This document shows, one piece after another, positions 33,552 through 42,419 of a stretch of 64,000 nucleotides of DNA. Each line of letters begins with the position of its first letter. Positions within the stretch are counted from its first letter, which is position 1. Made by a program: the position numbers and the translations under genes. The stretch spans positions 1 to 64,000 of the forward strand of contig NZ_JAVDSH010000005.1 in NCBI RefSeq assembly GCF_031455195.1, given 5' to 3'. Origin of the DNA: Arthrobacter nitroguajacolicus_D. GTDB taxonomy: Bacteria; Actinomycetota; Actinomycetes; Actinomycetales; Micrococcaceae. The notes under the pieces were generated by a model that saw nothing but the letters and a program-made list of their open reading frames with translations, ran no database searches and had not been told where the DNA came from.

Positions 33552-35054
33552 TTAAGCCGGTTCGCTCATCAACGCAGGCTGGTATTTTTCCAGTTCAACC
33601 CCCGATGCCGCCAGCATCCGCAGCTCAGGTAAGCCGCCTTGCACCACGCCGCCTGCGCGTGCCTGCACCAGGACGTTGCCCAATGCGGTGGCCTCCACGG
33701 GACCGGCAATGACGGGTTTTCCGGTGGCGTTCGCGGTCAGTTGGCACAGGAGCCGGTTTTGCGAGCCGCCGCCCACGATGTGCACCACTGTGGTGTTGCG
33801 GCCGGTGAGCCGTTCGGCGTCGGCCAGCGTACGTCCGTAACCGGCCGCGAGACTGTCCATAATGCAACGCACGACGGCGGCGGGCCGGTCCGCGAGCACC
33901 GCGCCGGTGTTTCGAACGGCAGCGCGGATCCGGTCCGGCATGTCATCTGGTGCGGTGAATGAGGGATCGTCGGCGTTGATCCGCGGCCCGCCGTCGGGGA
34001 GTGCCGCTGCAGAGTCGAGCAATGCCGGCAGGGACTGGTTGAAGCCTTGCGCGGCCCAGGAACGCTGGCATTCGCTTAGCAACCACAGGCCACCAACATT
34101 GCGCAGGTACCGGATGGTGCCATCAACTCCACGCTCGTTGGTGAAGTTGGCTTGGCGGCTGGCCTCAGTCAGGACCGGGGCGTTCAACTCCACCCCCACC
34201 AAGGACCAGGTCCCGGAGGAGATGTAGGCAAAGTCCTGGCCCTCAGCGGGGACTGCGGCCACGGCGGAGGCGGTGTCGTGCGAACCAACGGCCACCACCT
34301 TGGTGCCAGCTGAAAGGCCGGTCCGCTCAACAATGGCGGGCAGCAAGGTACCAATGGTCTCGCCGGGCTGAATCAGCGGCGGGAAGATATCCCGAGGCAA
34401 GCCCAATGCATCAAGGAACCCCAATGCCCACTGGCCCGCTACGGCGTCAAAAAGCCCGGTGGTGGAAGCGTTCGTGGCCTCGGTCCGCCGTTCGCCGGTG
34501 AGCAGGAAAGCGATGAGGTCCGGAATCAGCAGGGCCTGGAGTCCATCCACGTCCTTTTCGGTGGCGAGCTGGTACAAGGTATTGAACTGCAGGTACTGCA
34601 GGCCTGTAGTGGCGTAGAGCTTCTCGGGCGGGATCACTGCGTGTACCCGCTCCACAGCGGCCCGGCTGCGTTCGTCGCGGTAGCTGTAGGGCTGCGCGGT
34701 CAGTTCGCCGGCGTCGTTCACCAAGCCGTAGTCAACCGCCCATGTGTCGATGCCGATGCTCGCGATGCGCTCGCCGCTGCCCGCCGCCACGGAAGCAGCG
34801 GTAGCGAGTCCCTTGAGCACCTCCGCGAAGAGGGCGTCGAAATCCCAGTGGAGGCCGCCGTCGAGCTCTATGACGCCGTTGGGAAAGCGGTGGATCGTTT
34901 CCAGTGCGACGCCGGACGTCGGCGAGACACGGCCCAGCATGACGCGGCCGGACGAGGCGCCGATGTCGATGGCTGCGAAAACCTTGTTTGTCTGCGGAGA
35001 GGACACCGCCCCCGCGTGGGCCGGGGCGGTGTCCGTGGTGGTTCCGTTGGTCAC
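33552..35054 (-). CDS. rhaB: Rhamnulokinase
   Basis: A 500-residue FGGY-family kinase phosphorylating L-rhamnulose to L-rhamnulose 1-phosphate. Features: 'VFAAIDIGASSGRVMLGRVSP' phosphate-1 motif, 'GIDTWAVDYGLVNDAGELTAQPYSYRDERS' typical of RhaB, 'VVAVGSHDTASAVAAVPAEGQDFAYISSGTWSLVGVE', and the C-terminal adenosine motif 'VVHIVGGGSQNRLLCQLTANATGKPVIAGPVEATALGNVLVQA'. It is the last gene of the rhaM-rhaI-rhaD-rhaB operon, 8 bases after the aldolase gene. Confidence 0.95.
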   Translation of the reverse strand: MTNGTTTDTAPAHAGAVSSPQTNKVFAAIDIGASSGRVMLGRVSPTSGVALETIHRFPNGVIELDGGLHWDFDALFAEVLKGLATAASVAAGSGERIASIGIDTWAVDYGLVNDAGELTAQPYSYRDERSRAAVERVHAVIPPEKLYATTGLQYLQFNTLYQLATEKDVDGLQALLIPDLIAFLLTGERRTEATNASTTGLFDAVAGQWALGFLDALGLPRDIFPPLIQPGETIGTLLPAIVERTGLSAGTKVVAVGSHDTASAVAAVPAEGQDFAYISSGTWSLVGVELNAPVLTEASRQANFTNERGVDGTIRYLRNVGGLWLLSECQRSWAAQGFNQSLPALLDSAAALPDGGPRINADDPSFTAPDDMPDRIRAAVRNTGAVLADRPAAVVRCIMDSLAAGYGRTLADAERLTGRNTTVVHIVGGGSQNRLLCQLTANATGKPVIAGPVEATALGNVLVQARAGGVVQGGLPELRMLAASGVELEKYQPALMSEPA

Positions 35055-35062
35055 TGTTGGTC

Positions 35063-37108
35063 CTAGCGGAGGAAGGCAGCTGCCACGCCGGCGTCCACGG
35101 GGATGTGGAGGCCGGTGGTGTGGGAGAGCTCGTTGCTGGTGAGCACGGACGCGGCGTTGGCCACGTGTTCCGGGAGGACTTCGCGCTTGAGGAGGGTGCG
35201 CTGGGCGTAGTACTTGCCTAGTTCCTGCTCGTCCACGCCGTAGACCGCGGCGCGCTTGGCGCCCCAGCCGCCAGCGAAGATACCGGAGCCGCGGACCACG
35301 CCGTCGGGGTTGATGCCGTTGACGCGGATGCCGTGATCGCCCAGCTCAGCGGCGAGCAGACGGACCTGGTGGGCTTGGTCGGCTTTGGTGGCGGAGTAGG
35401 CGATATTGTTCGGGCCCGCGAACACGGAGTTCTTGGAGGAGATGTAGATGATGTCTCCGCCCAAGCCCTGATCGATCATGACCTTCGCTGCGGCCTTGGA
35501 GACCAGGAACGAGCCCTTGGCCATGACGTTGTGCTGGAGGTCCCAGTCCTTCTCCGTGGTTTCCAGCAACGGCTTGGAGATGGACAGTCCGGCGTTGTTG
35601 ACCACCAGATCCAGGCCACCGAATGCGAGCACGGCTTTCTGGATCGCGGCAGCGATCTGGGCTTCGTCGGTCACGTCGGCCCGGACGCCGATGGCGACGT
35701 CGGAGCCGCCCAGTTCCTCGGCTACCTTTTGGGCGTTCTCAAGGTTCAGGTCGGCAATCACCACGCACGCGCCGTCGGACGCCAAACGGGTAGCGATCGC
35801 CTTGCCGATGCCCGACGCCGCGCCGGTCACCAGCGCGATGCGCGTGGCGTGGGACTTTGGCTTGGGCATCCGGGCGAGCTTGGCTTCTTCCAGCGCCCAG
35901 TATTCGATGCGGAACTTCTCGGATTCCTCGATCGGCGCGTACGTGGAGATGGCCTCTGCGCCGCGCATCACGTTGATGGCGTTGATATAGAACTCGCCGG
36001 CCACGCGAGCGGTCTGCTTGTCCTTGCCGAAGGAGAACATGCCCACGCCGGGGATCAGCACGATTGCCGGGTCCGCACCGCGGAGGGCCGGGCTGTCCTG
36101 GTCTGCATGACGGTCGTAGTACGCCTGGTAGTCCTCGCGGTACGCGGCGTGCAGTTCCTTGAGGCGGTTGGTTGACTCCTCGATGGTGGCGTCGGCCGGC
36201 AGGTCCAGGACCAGCGGTTTGACCTTGGTACGCAGGAAATGGTCCGGGCAGGAGGTGCCCAGCGCGCCGAGCTGCGGGTGCTTTGTTGAGGCAAGGAACT
36301 CAAGCACTGCGGCGTCATCGCTGAAGTGCCCCAGCTGCGGTTTGTCCGTGGAGGCCAGGCCGCGGATCACCGGGGCGAGGGCGGCGGCTTTGGCGCGGCG
36401 CTCCTCCTCGGGGAGTGCGGCATAGCCGGGGAGTGGCGGGCCGAAAGGCTGGGACTTGCCGTTGGCTTTGATGTAATTCTCGGCTTGGTCAATGATCCAC
36501 AGCGAGTTGGCCTCTGCTTCTTCGCTGGTGGCGCCCCAGGCGGTGATGCCGTGGCCGCCCAGGATGGTGCCGATGGCCTGCGGGTTGGCTTCCTTGATCG
36601 CCGCGATGTCCAGGCCCAGCTGGAAACCGGGGCGACGCCATGGAACCCACACCACTTTGTCGCCGAAGACCTTGGAGGTCAGCGCCTCGCCGTCCACCGC
36701 GGTTGCAATCGCGATGCCCGAGTCCGGGTGCAGGTGGTCCACGTGCGCTGCATCCACCAGGCCGTGCATGGCGGTATCGATCGACGGCGCGGCGCCGCCC
36801 TTGCCGTGCAGGCAGTAATCGAACGCGGCCACCATTTCGTCTTCACGCTCGACGCCGGGGTAAACGGCCTTCAGTGCCTGCAGCCGGTCCAGCCGCAGCA
36901 CAGCAAGGTTCTCGGCTTTCAGTGTGCCGAGGTCGCCGCCGGAGCCTTTGACCCAGAGGAGCTCCACGTCCTGGCCCGTGACAGGGTCTTTTTCGGTGCC
37001 CTTGGCGGAGGTGTTGCCGCCGGCGAAGTTGGTGTTCCGCTTGTCCGCGCCGAGGCGGTTGGAACGGTTGATCAGCTCTTCAACAGTGGTGTTGTCTGTG
37101 TTCTGCAT
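35063..37108 (-). CDS. rhaD: Bifunctional rhamnulose-1-phosphate aldolase / short-chain dehydrogenase
   Basis: A 681-residue two-domain enzyme. Residues about 1-420 are a class II aldolase domain (NRSNRLGADKRNTNFAGGNTSAKG.., 'AHVDHLHPDSGIAIATAVDGEALTSKVFGDKVVWVPWRRPGFQLGLDIA', 'GHGITAWGATSEEAE') that cleaves L-rhamnulose 1-phosphate to dihydroxyacetone phosphate and L-lactaldehyde. From about residue 425 it is an SDR with TGAASGIG and the Y-x-x-x-K motif (AYSATKA), which would oxidise or reduce the lactaldehyde. This RhaEW-type fusion is known in Bacillus and many actinobacteria. ATG at 37108 is preferred because AAAGG lies seven bases upstream; ATG at 37114 is two codons earlier. Confidence 0.94.
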   Translation of the reverse strand: MQNTDNTTVEELINRSNRLGADKRNTNFAGGNTSAKGTEKDPVTGQDVELLWVKGSGGDLGTLKAENLAVLRLDRLQALKAVYPGVEREDEMVAAFDYCLHGKGGAAPSIDTAMHGLVDAAHVDHLHPDSGIAIATAVDGEALTSKVFGDKVVWVPWRRPGFQLGLDIAAIKEANPQAIGTILGGHGITAWGATSEEAEANSLWIIDQAENYIKANGKSQPFGPPLPGYAALPEEERRAKAAALAPVIRGLASTDKPQLGHFSDDAAVLEFLASTKHPQLGALGTSCPDHFLRTKVKPLVLDLPADATIEESTNRLKELHAAYREDYQAYYDRHADQDSPALRGADPAIVLIPGVGMFSFGKDKQTARVAGEFYINAINVMRGAEAISTYAPIEESEKFRIEYWALEEAKLARMPKPKSHATRIALVTGAASGIGKAIATRLASDGACVVIADLNLENAQKVAEELGGSDVAIGVRADVTDEAQIAAAIQKAVLAFGGLDLVVNNAGLSISKPLLETTEKDWDLQHNVMAKGSFLVSKAAAKVMIDQGLGGDIIYISSKNSVFAGPNNIAYSATKADQAHQVRLLAAELGDHGIRVNGINPDGVVRGSGIFAGGWGAKRAAVYGVDEQELGKYYAQRTLLKREVLPEHVANAASVLTSNELSHTTGLHIPVDAGVAAAFLR

Positions 37109-37118
37109 GTTCATGCCT

Positions 37119-38285
37119 TTACGCGCCCCATCCGGCTTGCTGGCCGCCTGCGCGGTCCTCGTTGATCTTCTTCTGGTATCCGCTGGCCTTATATGCGGCC
37201 ATCGGGTCGGCGGGCAGGCCGCGGGACTCGCGCCACTGCGCCAGGACCGGACGGACATCGGTGTAGAAGGCATCGTTGAAGATGCCGTTGGCGGCCAGGA
37301 CATCCCCGGCACGCTGGGCCTCGGTGAGGGCTGCCGTGTCCACGAGCAGCGCACGCGCGGTCATCTCCTGCACGTTCAACACCGAGCGGATCTGGCCCGG
37401 GATCTTCTCTTCCAGGTTGTGGCACTGGTCCAGCATCAGGGCAACGCCTGACTCCTTGCCGAAGCCACCGCCGCGGATCACCTCGTGCATGATGCGGAAC
37501 AGCTGGAACGGGTCAGCGGCGCCAACAATCAGATCATCGTCGGCGTAGAAGCGGGAGTTGAAGTCGAAGGACCCCAGCTTGCCCAGCCGCAGCAGCTGCA
37601 TCACGATGAACTCAATGTTGGTTCCCGGGGCGTGGTGGCCGGTGTCCAGGCAAACGAAAGCCTTCTCGCCCAACGCCAGGGTCTGCGCGTAGGACGTACC
37701 CCAGTCCGGAACGTCGGTGTGGTAAAAAGCGGGCTCGAAGAACTTGTACTCAAGGACCAGCCGCTGTTCATCGCCGAGGGCCGCGTAGATCTCTTGCAAG
37801 GATTCGGCGAGGCGGTCCTGTCTGCGGCGTATATCGTCCTGGCCCGGGTAGTTGGTGCCGTCAGCCAGCCAGATCTTCAGGTCCGTGGACCCCGTGGCAT
37901 GCATGATGTCGATGCACTCAAGGTGGTGGTTGATCGCGCGGCGGCGAACGGACTCGCTGGAGGAGGTCAGTGACCCGAACTTGTACTCGTCGTCCTGAAA
38001 GGTGTTGGAGTTGATGGTGCCCAGCCCAACGCCCAGTCCTTCGGCATACTCGCGAAGCGCGGAGTAGTCATCTACTTTGTCCCACGGAATGTGCAGGGCG
38101 ACGGTGGGAGCCAGCCCCGTCAGCTCGTGGACCTTGGCGGCGTCGGCGATCTTTTCCTGAACGGTGCGCGGCGTGCCCGGGGTGCCGAACACCTTGAACC
38201 GCGTCCCTGAATTTCCGTAGGCCCAGGACGGCACTTCAATGGCCAGTTCCCCTAGACGGCCCAGGGCCGATTCTGTGGTGTTCAT
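37119..38285 (-). CDS. rhaI: L-rhamnose isomerase (RhaI type)
   Basis: A 388-residue TIM-barrel metal-dependent isomerase converting L-rhamnose to L-rhamnulose. It belongs to the RhaI group (Pseudomonas stutzeri type), not E. coli RhaA: 'EVPSWAYGNSGTRFKVFGTPGTPRTVQEKIADAA', 'LALHIPWDKVDDY', 'KIWLADGTNYPGQDDIRRRQDRL', 'VLEYKFFEPAFYHTDVPDWGTSY', 'VCLDTGHHAPGTNIEFIV' and 'FNSRFYADDDLIVGAADPFQLFRI' contain the metal and substrate residues. It overlaps rhaM by four bases and precedes rhaD by 10. Confidence 0.96.
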   Translation of the reverse strand: MNTTESALGRLGELAIEVPSWAYGNSGTRFKVFGTPGTPRTVQEKIADAAKVHELTGLAPTVALHIPWDKVDDYSALREYAEGLGVGLGTINSNTFQDDEYKFGSLTSSSESVRRRAINHHLECIDIMHATGSTDLKIWLADGTNYPGQDDIRRRQDRLAESLQEIYAALGDEQRLVLEYKFFEPAFYHTDVPDWGTSYAQTLALGEKAFVCLDTGHHAPGTNIEFIVMQLLRLGKLGSFDFNSRFYADDDLIVGAADPFQLFRIMHEVIRGGGFGKESGVALMLDQCHNLEEKIPGQIRSVLNVQEMTARALLVDTAALTEAQRAGDVLAANGIFNDAFYTDVRPVLAQWRESRGLPADPMAAYKASGYQKKINEDRAGGQQAGWGA

Positions 38286-38689
38286 GCTTGTTCCTTTTGG
38301 TATTCGTGGGCGGGATCTTTGTCTATGTGTGTGGCGCCGGCGGGCTCTGTGACGGATCCCGCGGCGGCCAGTTGATCCTCGAGGTTGAAAACTTCCTCGA
38401 TGATCTCGAAACCTTGGTCTGGAGGGAGGTCGCTGTCTGCGAAGAGGTTTGCCATCTCGGCCTGCCAGCGGGCATTAACCTCGGTGAGGGCCATCTGCGC
38501 CTGCGCTGCCTCGTAGTCTTCGCATTCCAGGTAGCCAATCAGTTGGCCATCAGGGGCGAGGAACAGGGAGTAGTTGTTCCACCCCGCGCTCTTGAGCGCT
38601 GCCAGCATCTCCGGCCATACGGCGGCGTGGCGCTCCTTGTACTCGTCCATCAGTTCCGGCTGGACTGAAGAGCGGAAACAAACCCTCAT
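38282..38689 (-). CDS. rhaM: L-rhamnose mutarotase
   Basis: A 135-residue protein that interconverts rhamnose anomers. The family core of about 104 residues is complete: 'MRVCFRSSVQPELMDEYKERHAAVWPEMLAALKSAGWNNYSLFL' with the catalytic His in RHAAVWPEM, and 'LIGYLECEDYEAAQAQMALTEVNARWQAEM'. An extra 30-residue charged C-terminal tail is unusual. It is the first gene of the rhamnose operon, 26 bases downstream of the LacI-type operator. Its end overlaps rhaI (ATGA-type). Confidence 0.94.
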   Translation of the reverse strand: MRVCFRSSVQPELMDEYKERHAAVWPEMLAALKSAGWNNYSLFLAPDGQLIGYLECEDYEAAQAQMALTEVNARWQAEMANLFADSDLPPDQGFEIIEEVFNLEDQLAAAGSVTEPAGATHIDKDPAHEYQKEQA

Positions 38690-38714
38690 GTGCGGATCTC
38701 CAGGGTTACTCGTC

Positions 38715-38744
38715 TTTGAATCGTTTCATTTGTTACGATTCAAA
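38715..38744. promoter_or_regulatory. LacI-type operator region between rhaM and its regulator
   Basis: Perfect inverted repeat TTTGAATCGT (38715-38724) / ACGATTCAAA (38735-38744) with a 10-base AT-rich spacer. The left half also forms a CG-centred LacI-type site TGAATCGTTTCA (38717-38728). It lies between rhaM and the divergent LacI gene and probably represses both. Confidence 0.65.
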
Positions 38745-38815
38745 TTACCCTCGTAAACGGGAGGGTGTCAAGGCGTTTCCAACACATTGACGTCAGCCAG
38801 CGGAGATCGGAAAGC

Positions 38816-39826
38816 ATGTCCCAGACAGCCAGCATCAAAGACGTTGCCACCCATGCCCAGGTAGCCGTGGGAACTGTTTCGAACGTGCTGAATTATCCGG
38901 ACCGCGTTTCGCAGCGGACCAAGGAACGTGTCCTCAAATCCATTGCCGAACTCGGTTTCGTACGCAACGACGCCGCCCGCCAGCTCCGGGCAGGACAAAG
39001 CCGGACCATCGGCCTGATTGTGCTCGACGTCGGAAACCCCTTTTTCTCCTCGGTGGCGCGTGCTGCTGAAGATGCCGCTACGGCGCTGGGAAGCGTGGTG
39101 CTGGTAGGGGACAGCGGCCAGGACGCATCCCGCGAAGCGCATTACATGGACCTGTTCCAGGAACAGCGCGTCCAAGGCCTGCTGATCTCTCCGGTAGGTG
39201 ATGTGGGTGAGCGGATCGATACCCTGCGCGAACGCGGCGTTCCCACAGTCCTGGTGGATGAATTGGCCGACACCGCGCGGTGCAGCTCAGTGTCCGTTGA
39301 TGACCAGGAAGGCGGATATTTGGCCGCCAAGCACCTTCTTGACCTGGGCCGCCGTCGCCTGGCTTTTGTTGGCACTCCCTCCATCCGCCAGGTGGCCAGC
39401 CGACTCAAGGGCGCACAGCGCGCCGTTTCAGAGGTGGACGGAGCGTCGATTGAGGTGCTCGACTCTGCAGGGCAGACAGTCCTTGCGGGGCGTCAGCTCG
39501 GCAACAAGCTGGTGGAGCGTTCTCCGGACGATCGCCCCGAAGCTGTGTTCTGCTCCAACGACCTCCTTGCCCTGGGCGTCATGCAATCACTGACCATGCT
39601 GCGAACCGTGCGGATCCCCGAGGACATCGCGCTCATTGGCTATGACGACATCGATTTCGCCATCTCCGCTGTAGTGCCGCTGTCCTCGATCCGCCAGCCC
39701 ACGGAAGCGCTCGGCCGCACAGCGATCGAGCTGCTCGCGGAAGAACAGGAGAGCGGCGGGACCAAGCACCGGTCCGTAGTGTTCACCCCCGAGCTGGTGG
39801 TCCGCCAAAGCACCGCCGGCGCTTAG
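38816..39826 (+). CDS. LacI family regulator, likely of rhamnose genes
   Basis: A 336-residue LacI/GalR repressor. The N-terminal helix-turn-helix is 'SIKDVATHAQVAVGTVSNVLNYPDRVSQRTKERVLKSIAELGFVRNDAARQLRAGQSRTIGLIVLDVGNPFF'; the rest is a periplasmic-binding-protein-like ligand domain, ending 'GYDDIDFAISAVVPLSSIRQPTEALGRTAIELLAEE'. ATG at 38816 with GGAAAG upstream is favoured over upstream in-frame starts. It is divergent from rhaMIDB, so L-rhamnose or a derivative is the expected inducer (inference from context). Confidence 0.92.
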   Translation: MSQTASIKDVATHAQVAVGTVSNVLNYPDRVSQRTKERVLKSIAELGFVRNDAARQLRAGQSRTIGLIVLDVGNPFFSSVARAAEDAATALGSVVLVGDSGQDASREAHYMDLFQEQRVQGLLISPVGDVGERIDTLRERGVPTVLVDELADTARCSSVSVDDQEGGYLAAKHLLDLGRRRLAFVGTPSIRQVASRLKGAQRAVSEVDGASIEVLDSAGQTVLAGRQLGNKLVERSPDDRPEAVFCSNDLLALGVMQSLTMLRTVRIPEDIALIGYDDIDFAISAVVPLSSIRQPTEALGRTAIELLAEEQESGGTKHRSVVFTPELVVRQSTAGA

Positions 39827-39957
39827 CTGCGCTTGACGGTGACGTCCCGGGGCAGCGCCGCTACAAAGTCGACGAGAAGGTCGCCGCGTTCGACGCTGTA
39901 GCCGGGCTCGATCTCAAACTCCACGGCGTAGGACGTTTGGTTGTTGCAGGAGTGTTG
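39823..39957 (-). pseudogene. Possible gene remnant or in-frame tail after the epimerase
   Basis: Directly behind the TAA of the epimerase gene, the same minus-strand frame stays open for 44 codons and ends with TAA overlapping the LacI stop. It reads like a real protein end: '..TSYAVEFEIEPGYSVERGDLLVDF..' then VAALPRDVTVKR. The only start is GTG at 39924 with no ribosome site. It could be the 3' remnant of a deleted gene. I cannot name the family. Confidence 0.3.
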
Positions 39958-40854
39958 TTACAGCGCGTAGATGCTCCAGGATGCCGTGTGCTCAGCGCCG
40001 GGCTCAAGCCGGATCAGGTTCGTTCCGCTGCTGAACGCATCTGGTGGGCAGGTCATGGGCTCCACGGCCAAGCCGATCCGGCTCGGAATGGGGGCCGGCT
40101 TGTCGGCCGTGTGGATCTGTAGCCACTGGCAGCTTTCGTCCCAGGACATTCCGACGCCGGTGCCCGCCGGATCCCGCACGGAAAGCCGCGCCAGCCCGTC
40201 GTCGAACGTCAGGCCTGTGAAGGCGTGGTCTATCTCGGTGCTGCCGATACCGCGTGGCGCGCGGAAATCGAACTCATGGCCGGCTACCCGTGCCAGCGAA
40301 AGCGGCAGTAGCCTGTCCGGCGTGACCTCCAGGAAGGAATCCGCGGCAAACTCCAGCACCCACTCGTCCAGCGGCGACGGGCCCGCCACAAGGTACGGGT
40401 GTGGGCAGACGCCATAGGGTGCCACCACGTCAGCAGCGTTCACTGCTGTCACGGAAGCGTGCAGCCCGGATTCGTCCAACACGTATCGGGCCGAAAGTTC
40501 CAAGGCGAACGGGTAACCCGCGGTCGGACCTACCGTGCACGTCAAGGTGACCGAACCGGCGTCGGACTCCTTCATTGTCCAGTCGAGCGGGAAGGCGAGG
40601 CCGTGCAGAGACGTTTGCCGTTCCGGTTCGTTGACCGGCAGCTGGTGCGTGACGTCGTCGAAGGTGTACTTGCCGTCCGCGATCCGGTTGGGCCACGGTG
40701 CAGCGATGATGCCACGATAGTCGGGGATGGGGCCGCCGGCCGGGAACGGGACAATAAGGTCACGCCCATCGAACCGGAGGACTCGCAGGGCAGCCGCGCG
40801 GGCGGTCACAACAGCCGTGTAACCGCCCGCGCTCAGCGTGAATTCAGTGCTCAC
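39958..40854 (-). CDS. galM: Aldose 1-epimerase family protein
   Basis: A 298-residue mutarotase-like protein (COG2017). Seen: 'LRVLRFDGRDLIVPFPAGGPIPDYRGIIAAPWPNRIADGKYTFDDVTHQLPVNEPERQTSLHGLAF', catalytic His in 'VAPYGVCPHPYLVAG', and the Glu in 'IGLAVEPMTCPPDAFSSGTNLIRLEPG'. GTG at 40854 overlaps the araA stop (GTGA), so it is translated with the arabinose genes and probably speeds anomer interconversion of L-arabinose; the 'VEPMTCPPDAF' ending occurs in such pentose-operon homologues. No signal peptide. Confidence 0.9.
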   Translation of the reverse strand: MSTEFTLSAGGYTAVVTARAAALRVLRFDGRDLIVPFPAGGPIPDYRGIIAAPWPNRIADGKYTFDDVTHQLPVNEPERQTSLHGLAFPLDWTMKESDAGSVTLTCTVGPTAGYPFALELSARYVLDESGLHASVTAVNAADVVAPYGVCPHPYLVAGPSPLDEWVLEFAADSFLEVTPDRLLPLSLARVAGHEFDFRAPRGIGSTEIDHAFTGLTFDDGLARLSVRDPAGTGVGMSWDESCQWLQIHTADKPAPIPSRIGLAVEPMTCPPDAFSSGTNLIRLEPGAEHTASWSIYAL

Positions 40855-42371
40855 AGGCCGCCGGCCAGCTTGTAGTACGCGGCGTTCCAGTTGAGTTCCT
40901 TCTTGAACTGTTTGATGGTGGTGCCTTCGTCGATGGTCAGGAGTTCGGTCTTGGCGATTTCGGCGAAGTCCTCGAACACTTCCAGGCCCACCTGCGTGGA
41001 CAATACCGTGTGGTGCGCGGCGCCGGCGGTGAGCCACGCGGCGGCCGAGGTAGCGAAGTTGGGCTTGGGCTCCCAGAGTGCGCGCGCCACGGGCAGGTTG
41101 GGCAGCGGTTGGTCGAGGTCGACGACGTCCACCACGTTCGCCACCAAGCGGAACCGATCGCGCATATCAGACAAGGCGACGACGATGCCCGGGCCGGCGT
41201 CGGTGTCGAAGACCATGCGGACGGGGTCTTCCTTGCCGCCAATACCCAGCGGGTGGATCTCCACGCGCGGCTTCTTGGCGGTCAGCGACGGGCAAACCTC
41301 CAACATGTGCGCGCCCAGGATCTTCTCGCCGCCGGGCTCCAAGTGATACGTGTAGTCCTCCATCAGCGACGCACCACCGGGCAGGTCTCCACCCATGACC
41401 TTGGCCGCGCGGACCAGGATGGCGGTCTTCCAGTCACCCTCCGCGCCGAAGCCGTAGCCGTCGGCCATAAGCCGCTGGACCGCCATACCGGGGAGTTGGC
41501 GCAGTTCGCCCAAGTCCTCGAAAGAGGTGGTGAAAGCGGCCGAGCCGTTCGCTTCCAGGAAGCTGCGCAGTCCCAGTTCGATGCGTGCGCTGTAGCGCAG
41601 CGATTCGTGCCGGTCGCCCCCTGCCTTGAGTTCGTCAACCACCTCGTAAAGTCGCTCGTACTCCGCAACCAGGGCATCGACGTCGGACTCTGCGGCGCCG
41701 TGGACAGCCTCGGCGAGCTCATTCACGGACCAGGTGTTCACCGAGACGCCGAAACGCAGCTCGGCTTCGGTTTTGTCGCCTTCGGTGACTGCGACGTTGC
41801 GCATGTTGTCGCCGAAGCGGGTCAGCTTCAGCGTCCGGACGGCGGCCCATCCGGCGGAGGCGCGCTGCCAGGCACCCACCTGACGGGCGACCTCAGGGTT
41901 GCTGACATGCCCGACGACGGTCTTCCGCGGCACGCCGAGGCGCGACTGGATGTAACCGAATTCGCGGTCACCGTGCGCTGCCTGGTTGAGGTTCATGAAG
42001 TCGAAGTCGATGTCTGCCCACGGCAGGTCCCGGTTGGCCTGGGTGTGCAGGTGCAGGAGCGGCTTGCGCAGGGCGTCGAGGCCCTGGATCCACATTTTGG
42101 CGGGGCTGAAGGTGTGCATCCACGCGGTCACACCAATCACGGAGTCATCGGAGTTGGCTTCCAACGCCGTGCGGCGGATGGCGTCCGAGTCGGTGAGGAC
42201 CGGCTTCCAGACGAGCTTCACCGGGACGTCGCTGCTGGCGTTCAGGGCGTTGGCAATCTCCTGCGACTGCGCTGCGACCTGCTTGAGGACGTCCTCGCCG
42301 TAGAGGTGCTGGCTGCCGGTGAGGAACCAGACCTCGTACTGCTCAAGTGACGTGTTGTTGGCCTTTGCCAT
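40851..42371 (-). CDS. araA: L-arabinose isomerase
   Basis: A 506-residue Mn-dependent isomerase converting L-arabinose to L-ribulose. Motifs include 'EVWFLTGSQHLYGEDVLKQVAAQSQEIA', 'VTAWMHTFSPAKMWIQGLDALRKPLLHLHTQANRDLPWADIDFDFMNLNQAAHGDREFGYIQSRLG', and the catalytic Glu/His region 'DLPGGASLMEDYTYHLEPGGEKILGAHMLEVCPSLTAKKPRVEIHPLGIGGKEDPVRMVF'. Length matches the family (about 500). It follows araD after 48 bases and overlaps the epimerase gene. Confidence 0.97.
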   Translation of the reverse strand: MAKANNTSLEQYEVWFLTGSQHLYGEDVLKQVAAQSQEIANALNASSDVPVKLVWKPVLTDSDAIRRTALEANSDDSVIGVTAWMHTFSPAKMWIQGLDALRKPLLHLHTQANRDLPWADIDFDFMNLNQAAHGDREFGYIQSRLGVPRKTVVGHVSNPEVARQVGAWQRASAGWAAVRTLKLTRFGDNMRNVAVTEGDKTEAELRFGVSVNTWSVNELAEAVHGAAESDVDALVAEYERLYEVVDELKAGGDRHESLRYSARIELGLRSFLEANGSAAFTTSFEDLGELRQLPGMAVQRLMADGYGFGAEGDWKTAILVRAAKVMGGDLPGGASLMEDYTYHLEPGGEKILGAHMLEVCPSLTAKKPRVEIHPLGIGGKEDPVRMVFDTDAGPGIVVALSDMRDRFRLVANVVDVVDLDQPLPNLPVARALWEPKPNFATSAAAWLTAGAAHHTVLSTQVGLEVFEDFAEIAKTELLTIDEGTTIKQFKKELNWNAAYYKLAGGL

Positions 42372-42419
42372 GGGGTGCTCCTGGGGTTGTGTTCTTGTCC
42401 GGGCTGGGCTGCTGAGGGC

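Noticed and set aside
41010..42350. 446-codon open frame antisense to araA
   Set aside because: araA is unmistakable; the antisense protein is Gly/Val/Arg-rich with no recognisable domain.
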